Assembly: GCA_934141615.1 (NCBI GenBank)
Contig: CAKPCM010000013.1
Coordinates: 1 to 24,304 of the forward strand
Direction of reading: 5' to 3'
Length of the DNA stretch: 24,304 bases
Source: an uncultured Bacilli bacterium
Lineage (GTDB): Bacteria; Bacillota_I; Bacilli_A; RF39; UBA660
Part shown: in pieces, positions 7,177 through 13,547 of the stretch
Layout: every line of letters starts with the position of its first letter
How positions within the stretch are numbered: the stretch's first letter is position 1
Program-made: the position numbers and the translations under genes
Notes under the pieces: generated by a model
The model's database searches: none
Seen by the model: the letters and a program-made list of their open reading frames with translations, nothing else
What the model was told of the DNA's origin: nothing

Positions 7177-7670
7177 TGTTTTTCATAATAATATTTTTTA
7201 TTATATCTGTTATATTAGAATCACTAGTATCTAACTTGATAGTTAATTTTATTCCTTTTTTTATACCTTGTTTTATAGTTATTTTTACCTCCTTAAAAAT
7301 AAATAAAGACTCTTTTTATAAAACTCTTATAATAGCTGGAATAATATATGATCTTATGTATACGAACCAGGTTATTTTAAATGCTCTTTTATTTTGCTTT
7401 TATGGCTTTATAGTAAGCCTTATACTTAGGACTTCCAAAAACTTTGCACTTTGCTTTTTATCATATACTGTAATTTGCCTAATAAATGTTTTTGTAAATT
7501 CTATTATTCCTGTTATGCAAAATAACGTTACGATAAATAACATAGTTCATAAAATATCTTTTAGCATACCTATAAATATCTCATATTTTGTTATTGCATA
7601 CTTATTATTTATTGGCATAAATTGTCTAATTAGTAATAGAAAAAATAAAATGCGCATACCTATAAATTAG
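7173..7670 (+). CDS. mreD: Rod-shape-determining protein MreD
   Basis: A 165-residue, almost wholly hydrophobic protein with five to six membrane segments, the size and character of MreD. Sequence conservation in this family is low, so the call relies on position directly after mreC (ATGA overlap), length and topology. Residues YDLMYTNQVILNALLF in the middle fit the family's conserved loop. Confidence 0.85.
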   Translation: MMFFIIIFFIISVILESLVSNLIVNFIPFFIPCFIVIFTSLKINKDSFYKTLIIAGIIYDLMYTNQVILNALLFCFYGFIVSLILRTSKNFALCFLSYTVICLINVFVNSIIPVMQNNVTINNIVHKISFSIPINISYFVIAYLLFIGINCLISNRKNKMRIPIN

Positions 7671-7679
7671 GTGATTCGT

Positions 7680-8291
7680 ATGGATAATTCTTTTGGTATG
7701 TATAATAAAAAATTGAAGAAAGAAAAAAGGGAAGATGATAATAAAAACACGTTATCAAAGTTTTTATTTACAATCTTAATTAAAAGTTTAATAGTTGTAT
7801 TACTTTTTCTATCAAGCATGATATTCATAAGACAAAATGATAAAAATAAGAAAATGTTTAAAGAAAAAGTATATAATAACTCCCTTTCTTTTGCTAAAAT
7901 TTATAATTTATATAGTAAGTATTTAGGAGATGCGCTTCCATTTAAAGATGCTATTAAAGATGATACTAAAAAGGTATTTAATGAAAAAATAACTTATACT
8001 TCCATAAAAAAAGAGGGAGATGGTTACTTACTTGAGATACCTAGTAATTATACTTTGCAGTCTATTAAAAGTGGGATAGTAATAGAAGTTAAAAAAGATG
8101 ATAAGTATAAAAACATAGTAAAAATTCAGGATAAGTCTGGTGTTAACATAACTTATAAAAACTTAAGCGAGGTAGAAGTTAAGTTATATGATTACGTGGA
8201 AAAAGGTGAAATATTAGGTAGTGCATCGGATAAATTATATATGTTTTTTGAAAAGGATGGTAAGTACTTATCTTATGAAAAGTATTTATAA
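7680..8291 (+). CDS. spoIVFA: SpoIVFA-like regulator of the sigma-K processing protease
   Basis: 203 residues with a basic cytoplasmic N-terminus, one membrane segment (about 27-50) and an outer domain that ends in a degenerate LytM/M23 fold. The segment around SGIVIEVKKDDKYKNIVKI and DYVEKGEILGSAS matches the M23 core strands, but no HxH zinc ligands are present, as in SpoIVFA. In B. subtilis SpoIVFA tethers and, with BofA, restrains SpoIVFB until a forespore signal arrives. The start is the ATG at 7680 with AGGTGAT upstream; the in-frame GTG at 7671 lies within that ribosome site. It overlaps spoIVFB by 17 bases. Confidence 0.85.
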   Translation: MDNSFGMYNKKLKKEKREDDNKNTLSKFLFTILIKSLIVVLLFLSSMIFIRQNDKNKKMFKEKVYNNSLSFAKIYNLYSKYLGDALPFKDAIKDDTKKVFNEKITYTSIKKEGDGYLLEIPSNYTLQSIKSGIVIEVKKDDKYKNIVKIQDKSGVNITYKNLSEVEVKLYDYVEKGEILGSASDKLYMFFEKDGKYLSYEKYL

Positions 8292-9051
8292 AAAGATAAA
8301 ACTATCTCCTTTTTTTCTGTTAATTATTTTTATTTCATTAATATCTGGTTTGTTTAAAGATGTTATTACGTTATTTACGATAATAATTATTCACGAATTA
8401 GGACACGTAATGTTATCATACCTTTTTAAATGGAACATAAAAAGTGTAGAAATAGGTGTATTTGGAGGCTTTATAACTTATGATGATGTTATTGATAAAC
8501 CATTTATAGAAGAGATAATAATTTCTTTAGGTGGCTTTTTAATGCAGGGATTAATCTTTTTAATTACTTACATTTTAAGTAAAAATGGATTGTTTTCCGT
8601 TAAGGAAGCCTCATTAATAAACCGATATAACTTATCCATTTTCTTATTTAACGTAATTCCGGTATATCCGCTTGATGGTTCTAAAATTTTACTTGTTATA
8701 TTAAACATGTTTATTCCGTATAAAAAGTCTTTAAAGATAACGTGTTTTATATCTGTTTTAATTATTTTTTTAATTTTTTTATTACTAATTAGCCTTGATG
8801 TTAAAGTTAATTCTAGTTATATCATAATAGGACTTTTTATAACGGGAAAAGTGATAAGTTTAATTAAAGATATTCCTTATTTATTTAATAAGCTTTTATT
8901 TGAAAGGTATTTATATAAACCAATAAATTTTAAAATTACGTATGTTAATGGTTTAAATTTATCTATGTTTAAAAGAAGAAGAAAACATTATTTTATAAAG
9001 GATGGACACTTTATTCCTGAAATGAAAATTTTAAAAGAAAGATTTGACTAA
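8275..9051 (+). CDS. spoIVFB: SpoIVFB, site-2-type intramembrane metalloprotease that activates pro-sigma-K
   Basis: A 258-residue polytopic M50 protease. Zinc-binding HELGH is at 40-44 (His40, Glu41, His44), and the third ligand is in FNVIPVYPLDGSK (Asp134). The N-terminal KLSPFFLL and the segment RYNLSIFLFNVIPVYPLDG parallel SpoIVFB closely. In B. subtilis it cuts the pro-sequence of sigma-K in the outer forespore membrane; the cognate substrate is encoded at 320-1024. I start at ATG 8275, which gives an N-terminus of the right length. It overlaps the end of spoIVFA and has no good Shine-Dalgarno of its own, so it is probably translationally coupled. The promoter of the rplU operon overlaps its stop codon. 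Confidence 0.93.
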   Translation: MKSIYKKIKLSPFFLLIIFISLISGLFKDVITLFTIIIIHELGHVMLSYLFKWNIKSVEIGVFGGFITYDDVIDKPFIEEIIISLGGFLMQGLIFLITYILSKNGLFSVKEASLINRYNLSIFLFNVIPVYPLDGSKILLVILNMFIPYKKSLKITCFISVLIIFLIFLLLISLDVKVNSSYIIIGLFITGKVISLIKDIPYLFNKLLFERYLYKPINFKITYVNGLNLSMFKRRRKHYFIKDGHFIPEMKILKERFD

Positions 9052-9072
9052 TATATGTTTATATGGTAAAAT
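9044..9072 (+). promoter_or_regulatory. Sigma-A promoter of the rplU-prp-rpmA operon
   Basis: -35 TTGACT (9044-9049), 17-base spacer, -10 TAAAAT (9067-9072). The -35 box overlaps the last codons and stop of spoIVFB. The predicted start is near 9079. Confidence 0.8.
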
Positions 9073-9078
9073 TGTAAC

Positions 9079-9180
9079 GTTTGAATGAACTTCTTGTTCT
9101 TCAACCACACAGAAAAGGTTATAAACATGAAATATGTACCTTAATGGTGAGTCTAAGTTTTAAAGTAAGGAGGCAAAAAT
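9079..9180 (+). promoter_or_regulatory. Untranslated leader of rplU, probable L21-type autoregulatory leader RNA
   Basis: About 100 bases lie between the promoter and the L21 start. Firmicute rplU transcripts commonly carry a structured L21 leader that is thought to sense the ribosomal protein. The stretch has small complementary pieces (GAAC/GTTC near 9085-9100, ACCTTA/TAAGGT-like pieces later) and a strong TAAGGAGG ribosome site at its end. I cannot fold it or compare it with the Rfam model here, so this assignment rests mainly on position and length. Confidence 0.5.
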
Positions 9181-9480
9181 ATGAAAGCAGTTATCGAAAC
9201 TGGTGGTAAACAATACCTAGTTGAAGAAGGTTCTGTAATCTACGTTGAAAAATTAGATTGCGAAGCTGGAAAAAAATACACTTTTGATAAAGTAGTTATG
9301 GCTGGTTCAAAAGTTGGTATGCCATACGTTAATGGTGCTAGTGTAGAAGCTAAAGTTGAAAAACATGGTAAACAAAAAAAGGTTGTTATCTTTAAGTATT
9401 TACCAAAGAAAAGTTCTCATAAGAAACAAGGTCATCGTCAACCATATACTAAGCTTACAATCACAAAAATTAACGCTTAA
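9181..9480 (+). CDS. rplU: 50S ribosomal protein L21
   Basis: 99 residues, starting MKAVIETGGKQYLVEEGSVI and ending with the basic L21 signature KSSHKKQGHRQPYTKLTI. It binds 23S rRNA in the large subunit. It is the first gene of the conserved rplU-prp-rpmA operon. Confidence 0.98.
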   Translation: MKAVIETGGKQYLVEEGSVIYVEKLDCEAGKKYTFDKVVMAGSKVGMPYVNGASVEAKVEKHGKQKKVVIFKYLPKKSSHKKQGHRQPYTKLTITKINA

Positions 9481-9497
9481 TTAGTTGGTGAGATAAG

Positions 9498-9800
9498 ATG
9501 ATTAAAATAAATGTAAATTATGACGAAGATTATGTATCTAAATTTAAGGTATCAGGTCATTCAGGTTATGATGTAAGTGGCAAGGATATCGTTTGTGCAT
9601 CAGCGTCAAGTATTGTTATATCAAGTATTAATCTTGCTTTAAGATTAAATGAAAAGTCAGTTGTTGTAACACAAAAAGAAGGCTTAATAGATGCAAAAGT
9701 TCTAGTACATGATAAAGTCATTAACGAGGTATTTCTAAACATGATTAGCATGTTAGAAGAATTACAAAAAAGTTATAAAAACAATATAAAATTTATATAG
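9498..9800 (+). CDS. prp: Prp, cysteine protease that processes ribosomal protein L27
   Basis: 100 residues of the YsxB/Prp family. The catalytic pair is visible: His21 in GHSGYDVSGKDIVC and Cys33 in the same block. Prp removes the N-terminal extension of L27 in Firmicutes and is essential where studied. Position between rplU and rpmA is standard. The substrate extension is present in the next gene. Confidence 0.95.
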   Translation: MIKINVNYDEDYVSKFKVSGHSGYDVSGKDIVCASASSIVISSINLALRLNEKSVVVTQKEGLIDAKVLVHDKVINEVFLNMISMLEELQKSYKNNIKFI

Positions 9801-9815
9801 AATGGAGGCCCTACA

Positions 9816-10097
9816 ATGCTAAAGTTACAAATTCAATTATTTGCACACGTTAAGGCGCAAGGTTCAACCCACAACGGCCGTGATAGTGAAGGTAGAAGAT
9901 TAGGTGCTAAAGCAGCTGATGGTGAATTAATTAGTGCTGGTTCAATTATCTATCGTCAAAGAGGAACTAAAATTTATCCAGGTGTAAACGTTGGTATGGG
10001 TAAAGATCATACATTATTTGCAAAGATTACTGGATACGTTAGATACGAACGCAAAGGTAGAGATAAGAAACAAGTTAGTGTATATGAAACAAAGTAA
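9816..10097 (+). CDS. rpmA: 50S ribosomal protein L27 with a Prp-cleavable N-terminal extension
   Basis: 93 residues. The N-terminus MLKLQIQLFA is the Prp recognition extension; cleavage after Ala10 would expose HVKAQGSTHNGRDS. The exposed residue is His where most Firmicute L27 proteins have Ser or Ala. The rest (GRRLGAKAADG, IYRQRGTKIYPG) is standard L27, whose mature N-terminus reaches the peptidyl transferase centre. A GGAGG site precedes the ATG. Confidence 0.98.
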   Translation: MLKLQIQLFAHVKAQGSTHNGRDSEGRRLGAKAADGELISAGSIIYRQRGTKIYPGVNVGMGKDHTLFAKITGYVRYERKGRDKKQVSVYETK

Positions 10098-10123
10098 TAT
10101 CATCTTTATGATGGTATTTTTTT
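10097..10123 (+). terminator. Intrinsic terminator after rpmA
   Basis: ATATCATC (10097-10104) pairs with GATGGTAT (10110-10117), eight pairs with one G-U, loop TTTAT, then a T run. Confidence 0.85.
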
Positions 10124-10158
10124 ATTTTATGTGATAAAATTATTGCGAGGTGAATTTT

Positions 10159-10797
10159 ATGCGTTATAACATAGTAAAGGATGCAGATGAAATATTAAAA
10201 AATAGTAAGTATTTAATTAAGAATCCAAGTAATTATAAAAATAAATGGAAAACCGTATTTAACAATAATAATCCTATTTGCTTGGAATTAGGTATGGGGC
10301 GTGGTAGTTTTATTACTAATATGGCAATCTTAAATCCCAAGGTAAATTATATCGGGCTTGAAATAGATAAGTCTCAGACTGCTACTGCAATTAATAACAT
10401 TAAAGGAAGGGTTATTCCTAATCTTAGAATCATTTGTGCGGATGCTAAGGATATTATTAATTTCTTTGGTAAGGAAATAGATACGATTTACTTAACTTTT
10501 TCAGAACCATGGCCAAAGAAGCAGGATGCTAATAAGAGATTTACTAATATATCATACCTAAAGTTATATGACAGAATATTTAAGAAAAATAAACACATTA
10601 TTTTAAAGACTGATAATAAAATATTGTTTGCATCAGCACTTGAAAGTCTAAGTGATTACTGGTACGTGTTTGATAAGGTAAGCTTAGATTTACATAATGA
10701 TGAAAGAAAAATAGATAACGTTATGACTGATTTTGAAAAGCAATATTACAAGGAACATCGTGCTATATACTACGTTGATGCATCATTTAAAGGATAA
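10159..10797 (+). CDS. trmB: tRNA (guanine-N7)-methyltransferase
   Basis: A 212-residue SAM-dependent enzyme that makes m7G46 in the tRNA variable loop. The SAM site is LELGMGRGSF (42-51). Later motifs are YIGLEIDKS (64-72), ADAKDI, and the family signature FSEPWPKK (114-121), followed by NKRF. The start is the ATG at 10159 with GAGGTG 6 bases upstream; a GTG at 10150 is part of that site. It stands alone between two terminators, in a gap that in Bacillus holds spo0B. Confidence 0.93.
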   Translation: MRYNIVKDADEILKNSKYLIKNPSNYKNKWKTVFNNNNPICLELGMGRGSFITNMAILNPKVNYIGLEIDKSQTATAINNIKGRVIPNLRIICADAKDIINFFGKEIDTIYLTFSEPWPKKQDANKRFTNISYLKLYDRIFKKNKHIILKTDNKILFASALESLSDYWYVFDKVSLDLHNDERKIDNVMTDFEKQYYKEHRAIYYVDASFKG

Positions 10798-10823
10798 AAG
10801 GTCCAAAAATAATGGACTTTTTT
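10798..10823 (+). terminator. Intrinsic terminator after trmB
   Basis: GTCCA (10801-10805) pairs with TGGAC (10813-10817), flanked by A-T pairs with one bulged G, loop of seven bases, then a T run. Confidence 0.75.
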
Positions 10824-10841
10824 AAATTAAAATTATATAAT
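10813..10841 (+). promoter_or_regulatory. Candidate sigma-A promoter for the two unknown genes at 10869 and 11388
   Basis: -10 TATAAT (10836-10841) is perfect; the -35 TGGACT (10813-10818), 17 bases upstream, is weak and lies in the 3' arm of the trmB terminator. Confidence 0.5.
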
Positions 10842-10868
10842 AGTCTAGCTTAAAAGAGGGGATTAATT

Positions 10869-11366
10869 ATGGATAAGAAAACTAAAAAGATAATTTGTGC
10901 CATCGGAATTGTAACTGTTATGACTGGAACTTTCGCAGCGATTACACCAAGTGTTATTAATAATGACGAACGATATACTGATGCAGATAGTTATTCTGAT
11001 TATTATACTTATGATGATATATCACCAGTTAATCAATTAGCGTTTAACGATGAATTTAATAGACGTACTTTTTATGTTCAAAAAAGTGATGATTCTACGA
11101 TTTTATCTTTAAATAAAGATGTTGAAGGATATGACCTTATGGGGATATATTCTTCTAGGAGTTCTTCAGATAAAGTTTTGTACATCTTTAATAGTAATAC
11201 TAAAAGAGTGATGACAGTAGATTATGACTACTTAGAAGAACATAAGCTAGAAGATGGGGATAATGTTTATGTTATAACGGAAGATGCTCCAGAAAGCGTA
11301 AAAAAAGATGCTTTTATTCCAGAATGCAGCATAGATGAAATTGGTTATGAAAAAACATTAAAATAA
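10869..11366 (+). CDS. Exported or membrane-anchored protein of unknown function
   Basis: 165 residues that I do not recognise. The N-terminus is a signal-anchor: MDKKTKK then a hydrophobic stretch (about 8-31) with no lipobox Cys. A Tyr/Asp/Ser-rich linker follows (about 35-52), then a soluble domain with VLYIFNSNTKRVMTVDYDYL. The mature part is acidic. It lies 21 bases upstream of another unknown gene, likely cotranscribed, and both sit between rpmA/trmB and obg where Bacillus has spo0B. It lacks the Spo0B histidine-phosphotransfer helix pattern. The ATG is preceded by an AGAGGGGA site. Confidence 0.75.
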   Translation: MDKKTKKIICAIGIVTVMTGTFAAITPSVINNDERYTDADSYSDYYTYDDISPVNQLAFNDEFNRRTFYVQKSDDSTILSLNKDVEGYDLMGIYSSRSSSDKVLYIFNSNTKRVMTVDYDYLEEHKLEDGDNVYVITEDAPESVKKDAFIPECSIDEIGYEKTLK

Positions 11367-11387
11367 ATATAAGAAAGGAATGATATT

Positions 11388-11804
11388 ATGAGTTTAATAT
11401 TAACTTACGATGGCGAGCTATATAAAGAGCCTGATAATAGTTATGGAGAAAAAACTAAAATAGTAAAGGTAATTTCAAAATATGACTACAAAGATCTATC
11501 TTGCCAAAAACAAACATATAAAGATGAAGATGAGTTTGAAATTGGCGATGTAGTAAAACTAGATGATGATGAAAAATTAATTTTTGTTTGTAAAACTAAA
11601 AGATTCGCTCACCTTTGTAGTATGGATTCAATAGATGAATTTAAAGGCACTATAAAAGTTCCTTTGGGTAGACTTAAAAAAAGCGAAGAAGGTTTAAGCA
11701 AGTATTTTACTACGAAGTTACTTTTAAATATAAAGGATGCGTTTTATGATGAAACATGTATACCAAAAGAGATAGAAGAAAAAATTGAAACTTTGATTAA
11801 GTGA
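11388..11804 (+). CDS. Small cytoplasmic protein of unknown function
   Basis: 138 residues, charged and without signal peptide or membrane segment. The first half looks beta-rich (LILTYDGELYKEP, TKIVKVISKY, FEIGDVVKLDDDEKLIFVCK), the second half helical. Two Cys occur in LSCQKQ and HLCSMD, not in a metal-binding spacing. No family recognised. An AAAGGAATG site precedes the ATG. The obg promoter overlaps its 3' end. Confidence 0.75.
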   Translation: MSLILTYDGELYKEPDNSYGEKTKIVKVISKYDYKDLSCQKQTYKDEDEFEIGDVVKLDDDEKLIFVCKTKRFAHLCSMDSIDEFKGTIKVPLGRLKKSEEGLSKYFTTKLLLNIKDAFYDETCIPKEIEEKIETLIK

Positions 11805-11822
11805 AATAAAATATGTTATACT
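11793..11822 (+). promoter_or_regulatory. Candidate sigma-A promoter for obgE
   Basis: -35 TTGATT (11793-11798), 18-base spacer, -10 TATACT (11817-11822). The -35 box is inside the end of the preceding gene. Confidence 0.55.
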
Positions 11823-11844
11823 AAATAGAGATGAGGTGATTAAT

Positions 11845-13113
11845 ATGTTCGTTGATGAGGTTATAATAAAGGTTAAAGCTGGTAATGGTGGTGATGGATG
11901 CACCGCTTTTAGAAGGGAAAAATACATTCCAGATGGTGGACCTTTTGGAGGTAATGGTGGACGTGGTGCAAACATTATCTTTGAAACTGATTTAGGTCTT
12001 AGAACGCTTCTTGATTTAAGATATCAAAAGCTAATTAAGGCACCTAAAGGAGCAAACGGAGAAGGTAAAAATAAAAACGGTAAGGGTGCATCTGACGTAA
12101 TAATAAAAGTGCCTTTAGGAACAACTGTAAAAGATATGGATACCGGTCTTATAATTGCGGATTTAACCAAGAAAGGTGATAGCGTAATAGTAGCTAAAGG
12201 CGGAAGAGGTGGACGTGGTAACACAGCTTTTGCAACTGCGACAAATCCTGCTCCAAATTTCTCAGAACATGGTGAGCCTGGTGAAGAAAAAACTTTAAAG
12301 GTAGAACTTAGATTACTTGCGGACGTTGGTTTTGTTGGAATGCCATCGGTTGGTAAATCTACTATTTTATCTAAGATTTCCGCATCAAAGCCTAAGATTG
12401 CAGCATATCATTTTACTACCTTAAATCCTAACTTAGGTGTTGTTAAAACGATTGATGGAAGAACTTTTGTTGCAGCTGATTTACCTGGATTAATTAAGGG
12501 TGCTTCTTTAGGTGAAGGTCTTGGAGATAAGTTTTTAAAGCACATACAAAGAACACGCGTTATAGCACACATTATAGACATGTCTGGTCTTGAAGGAAGA
12601 GATCCGCTAGAAGATTATGAGACAATTAATAAAGAGCTTAAAGACTTTGACGAAAAACTTATTTTAAAACCTCAAGTTATAATAGCAAACAAGATGGATC
12701 TTGAAGGTGCAAAAGAAAACTTAGAAAGATTTAAAGAAAAGTATAATGTGCCGGTATATGAGGTTAGTGCAATAACAAATAAAGGACTTGATAAGGTGCT
12801 TGTTAAAATAGCGGACGAGTTAGATAAGATAAAGGAAGAACCTTTATTCTCTGATGAAGCGTTCGAATCTCACGTATTATATAAGTTTAAGAAGGAACAA
12901 CCATTTACGATTACAAGAGATAACGACATTTATGTTATAAAGGGAAAAGAAATAGAAAAATTATTTCATATGACTAAGTTTACCGATGAAGGAGCCATTC
13001 GTTTTGCAAGAAAACTAAGAGCAATGGGAATAGATGATAAACTCCTTGAAATGGGAGCTAAATATGGTGATAAAGTTCAAATAGAAGATTTAATATTTGA
13101 ATTTAAAGAATAA
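11845..13113 (+). CDS. obgE: Obg/CgtA GTPase
   Basis: A 422-residue essential GTPase of late 50S assembly and stress signalling. The glycine-rich Obg fold covers about 1-157 (KAGNGGDGC, GGPFGGNGGRG, GGRGGRGN). The GTPase domain has P-loop GMPSVGKST (165-173), the FTTLNPNLG switch (190-198), DLPGL (212-216), NKMD (282-285) and VSAI (307-310). The C-terminal OCT domain (about 345-422), found in Firmicute Obg, is present. The start is the ATG at 11845 with GATGAGGTGAT upstream; a GTG at 11836 lies inside that site. It occupies its normal place downstream of rpmA but separated by three extra genes. Confidence 0.97.
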   Translation: MFVDEVIIKVKAGNGGDGCTAFRREKYIPDGGPFGGNGGRGANIIFETDLGLRTLLDLRYQKLIKAPKGANGEGKNKNGKGASDVIIKVPLGTTVKDMDTGLIIADLTKKGDSVIVAKGGRGGRGNTAFATATNPAPNFSEHGEPGEEKTLKVELRLLADVGFVGMPSVGKSTILSKISASKPKIAAYHFTTLNPNLGVVKTIDGRTFVAADLPGLIKGASLGEGLGDKFLKHIQRTRVIAHIIDMSGLEGRDPLEDYETINKELKDFDEKLILKPQVIIANKMDLEGAKENLERFKEKYNVPVYEVSAITNKGLDKVLVKIADELDKIKEEPLFSDEAFESHVLYKFKKEQPFTITRDNDIYVIKGKEIEKLFHMTKFTDEGAIRFARKLRAMGIDDKLLEMGAKYGDKVQIEDLIFEFKE

Positions 13114-13161
13114 GATAATAGTTCTAGAGACTATAAGAAATAGTTTTACATTATAATAGAA

Positions 13162-13192
13162 AACCACGTTTGAAAAAACGTGGTTGTTTTTT
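13162..13192. terminator. Strong terminator after obgE, shared with the converging gene
   Basis: A perfect 9-base-pair stem, AACCACGTT (13162-13170) with AACGTGGTT (13177-13185), is followed by G and seven T on the plus strand. On the minus strand it is followed by a shorter T-rich stretch, so it probably also ends the converging small gene. Confidence 0.9.
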
Positions 13193-13449
13193 TAAAACCA
13201 TTTTCTTGGTTGGTATGGATTATATGGGGTATATGGATAAGGTGCATAGTAAACTGGTCTGTTATTATAACCATTATTCCAGAATGCGGGAGCAACAGCT
13301 GCACCTGTTACACCACCTAGTAAAAATGGAAATACAAATCCGCCAGCTAATCTTTCGTCACTTTTATTATTTGTGTAGCCATATGGTACGTAGTAACCAT
13401 AACCAGCGTTATTTTGAGCGTTTTGTCTTGAACTAAATCCTTGATTCAT
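13192..13449 (-). CDS. Small Gly/Tyr/Asn/Pro-rich protein, possible spore-coat component
   Basis: 85 residues. The N-terminus is Asn/Gln/Gly-rich with YGYYVPYGY, then a hydrophobic Gly/Ala stretch (about 36-56, GGFVFPFLLGGVTGAAVAPA), then a Tyr/Pro-rich tail ending with YNPYQPRKWF. I know no named family with certainty. The composition resembles small coat or crust proteins of spore formers. I prefer this minus-strand frame to the overlapping plus-strand frame at 13170-13436 because a strong GGAAGGAGAT site sits just upstream of its ATG and its upstream region has a sigma-K/sigma-E-like promoter. That promoter supports late mother-cell expression; the coat role is inference. Confidence 0.7.
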   Translation of the reverse strand: MNQGFSSRQNAQNNAGYGYYVPYGYTNNKSDERLAGGFVFPFLLGGVTGAAVAPAFWNNGYNNRPVYYAPYPYTPYNPYQPRKWF

Positions 13450-13472
13450 TATAAATCTCCTTCCTTATAACT

Positions 13473-13500
13473 TATTATATGATATAAAACTATTTTGGTT
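13473..13500 (-). promoter_or_regulatory. Candidate sigma-K (or sigma-E) promoter of the small Tyr/Pro-rich gene
   Basis: Reading the minus strand: -35 AACC (13500-13497), 15-base spacer, -10 CATATAATA (13481-13473). This fits the sigma-K consensus mACm, then 15-16 bases, then CATAnnnTA. The -10 also differs from the sigma-E consensus CATACAMT by one base. The start would fall just before the ribosome site at about 13456-13466. Confidence 0.6.
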
Positions 13501-13523
13501 ATTAACTAGAAATATGATATAAT
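13495..13523 (+). promoter_or_regulatory. Candidate sigma-A promoter of mutL
   Basis: -10 TATAAT (13518-13523) is perfect, with a 17-base spacer from TTGGTT (13495-13500). Its -35 overlaps the -35 of the divergent minus-strand promoter. Confidence 0.6.
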
Positions 13524-13547
13524 CTAATTATAGAAGGTGAAGTAAAA

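Noticed and set aside
10869..11366. Spo0B at its syntenic position
   Set aside because: The protein has a signal-anchor and no histidine-phosphotransfer helix, unlike cytosolic Spo0B.
13170..13436. Plus-strand 88-codon frame overlapping the small Tyr/Pro-rich gene
   Set aside because: It begins inside the obgE terminator, has no ribosome site and has an implausible composition; the minus-strand frame has a strong ribosome site and promoter.
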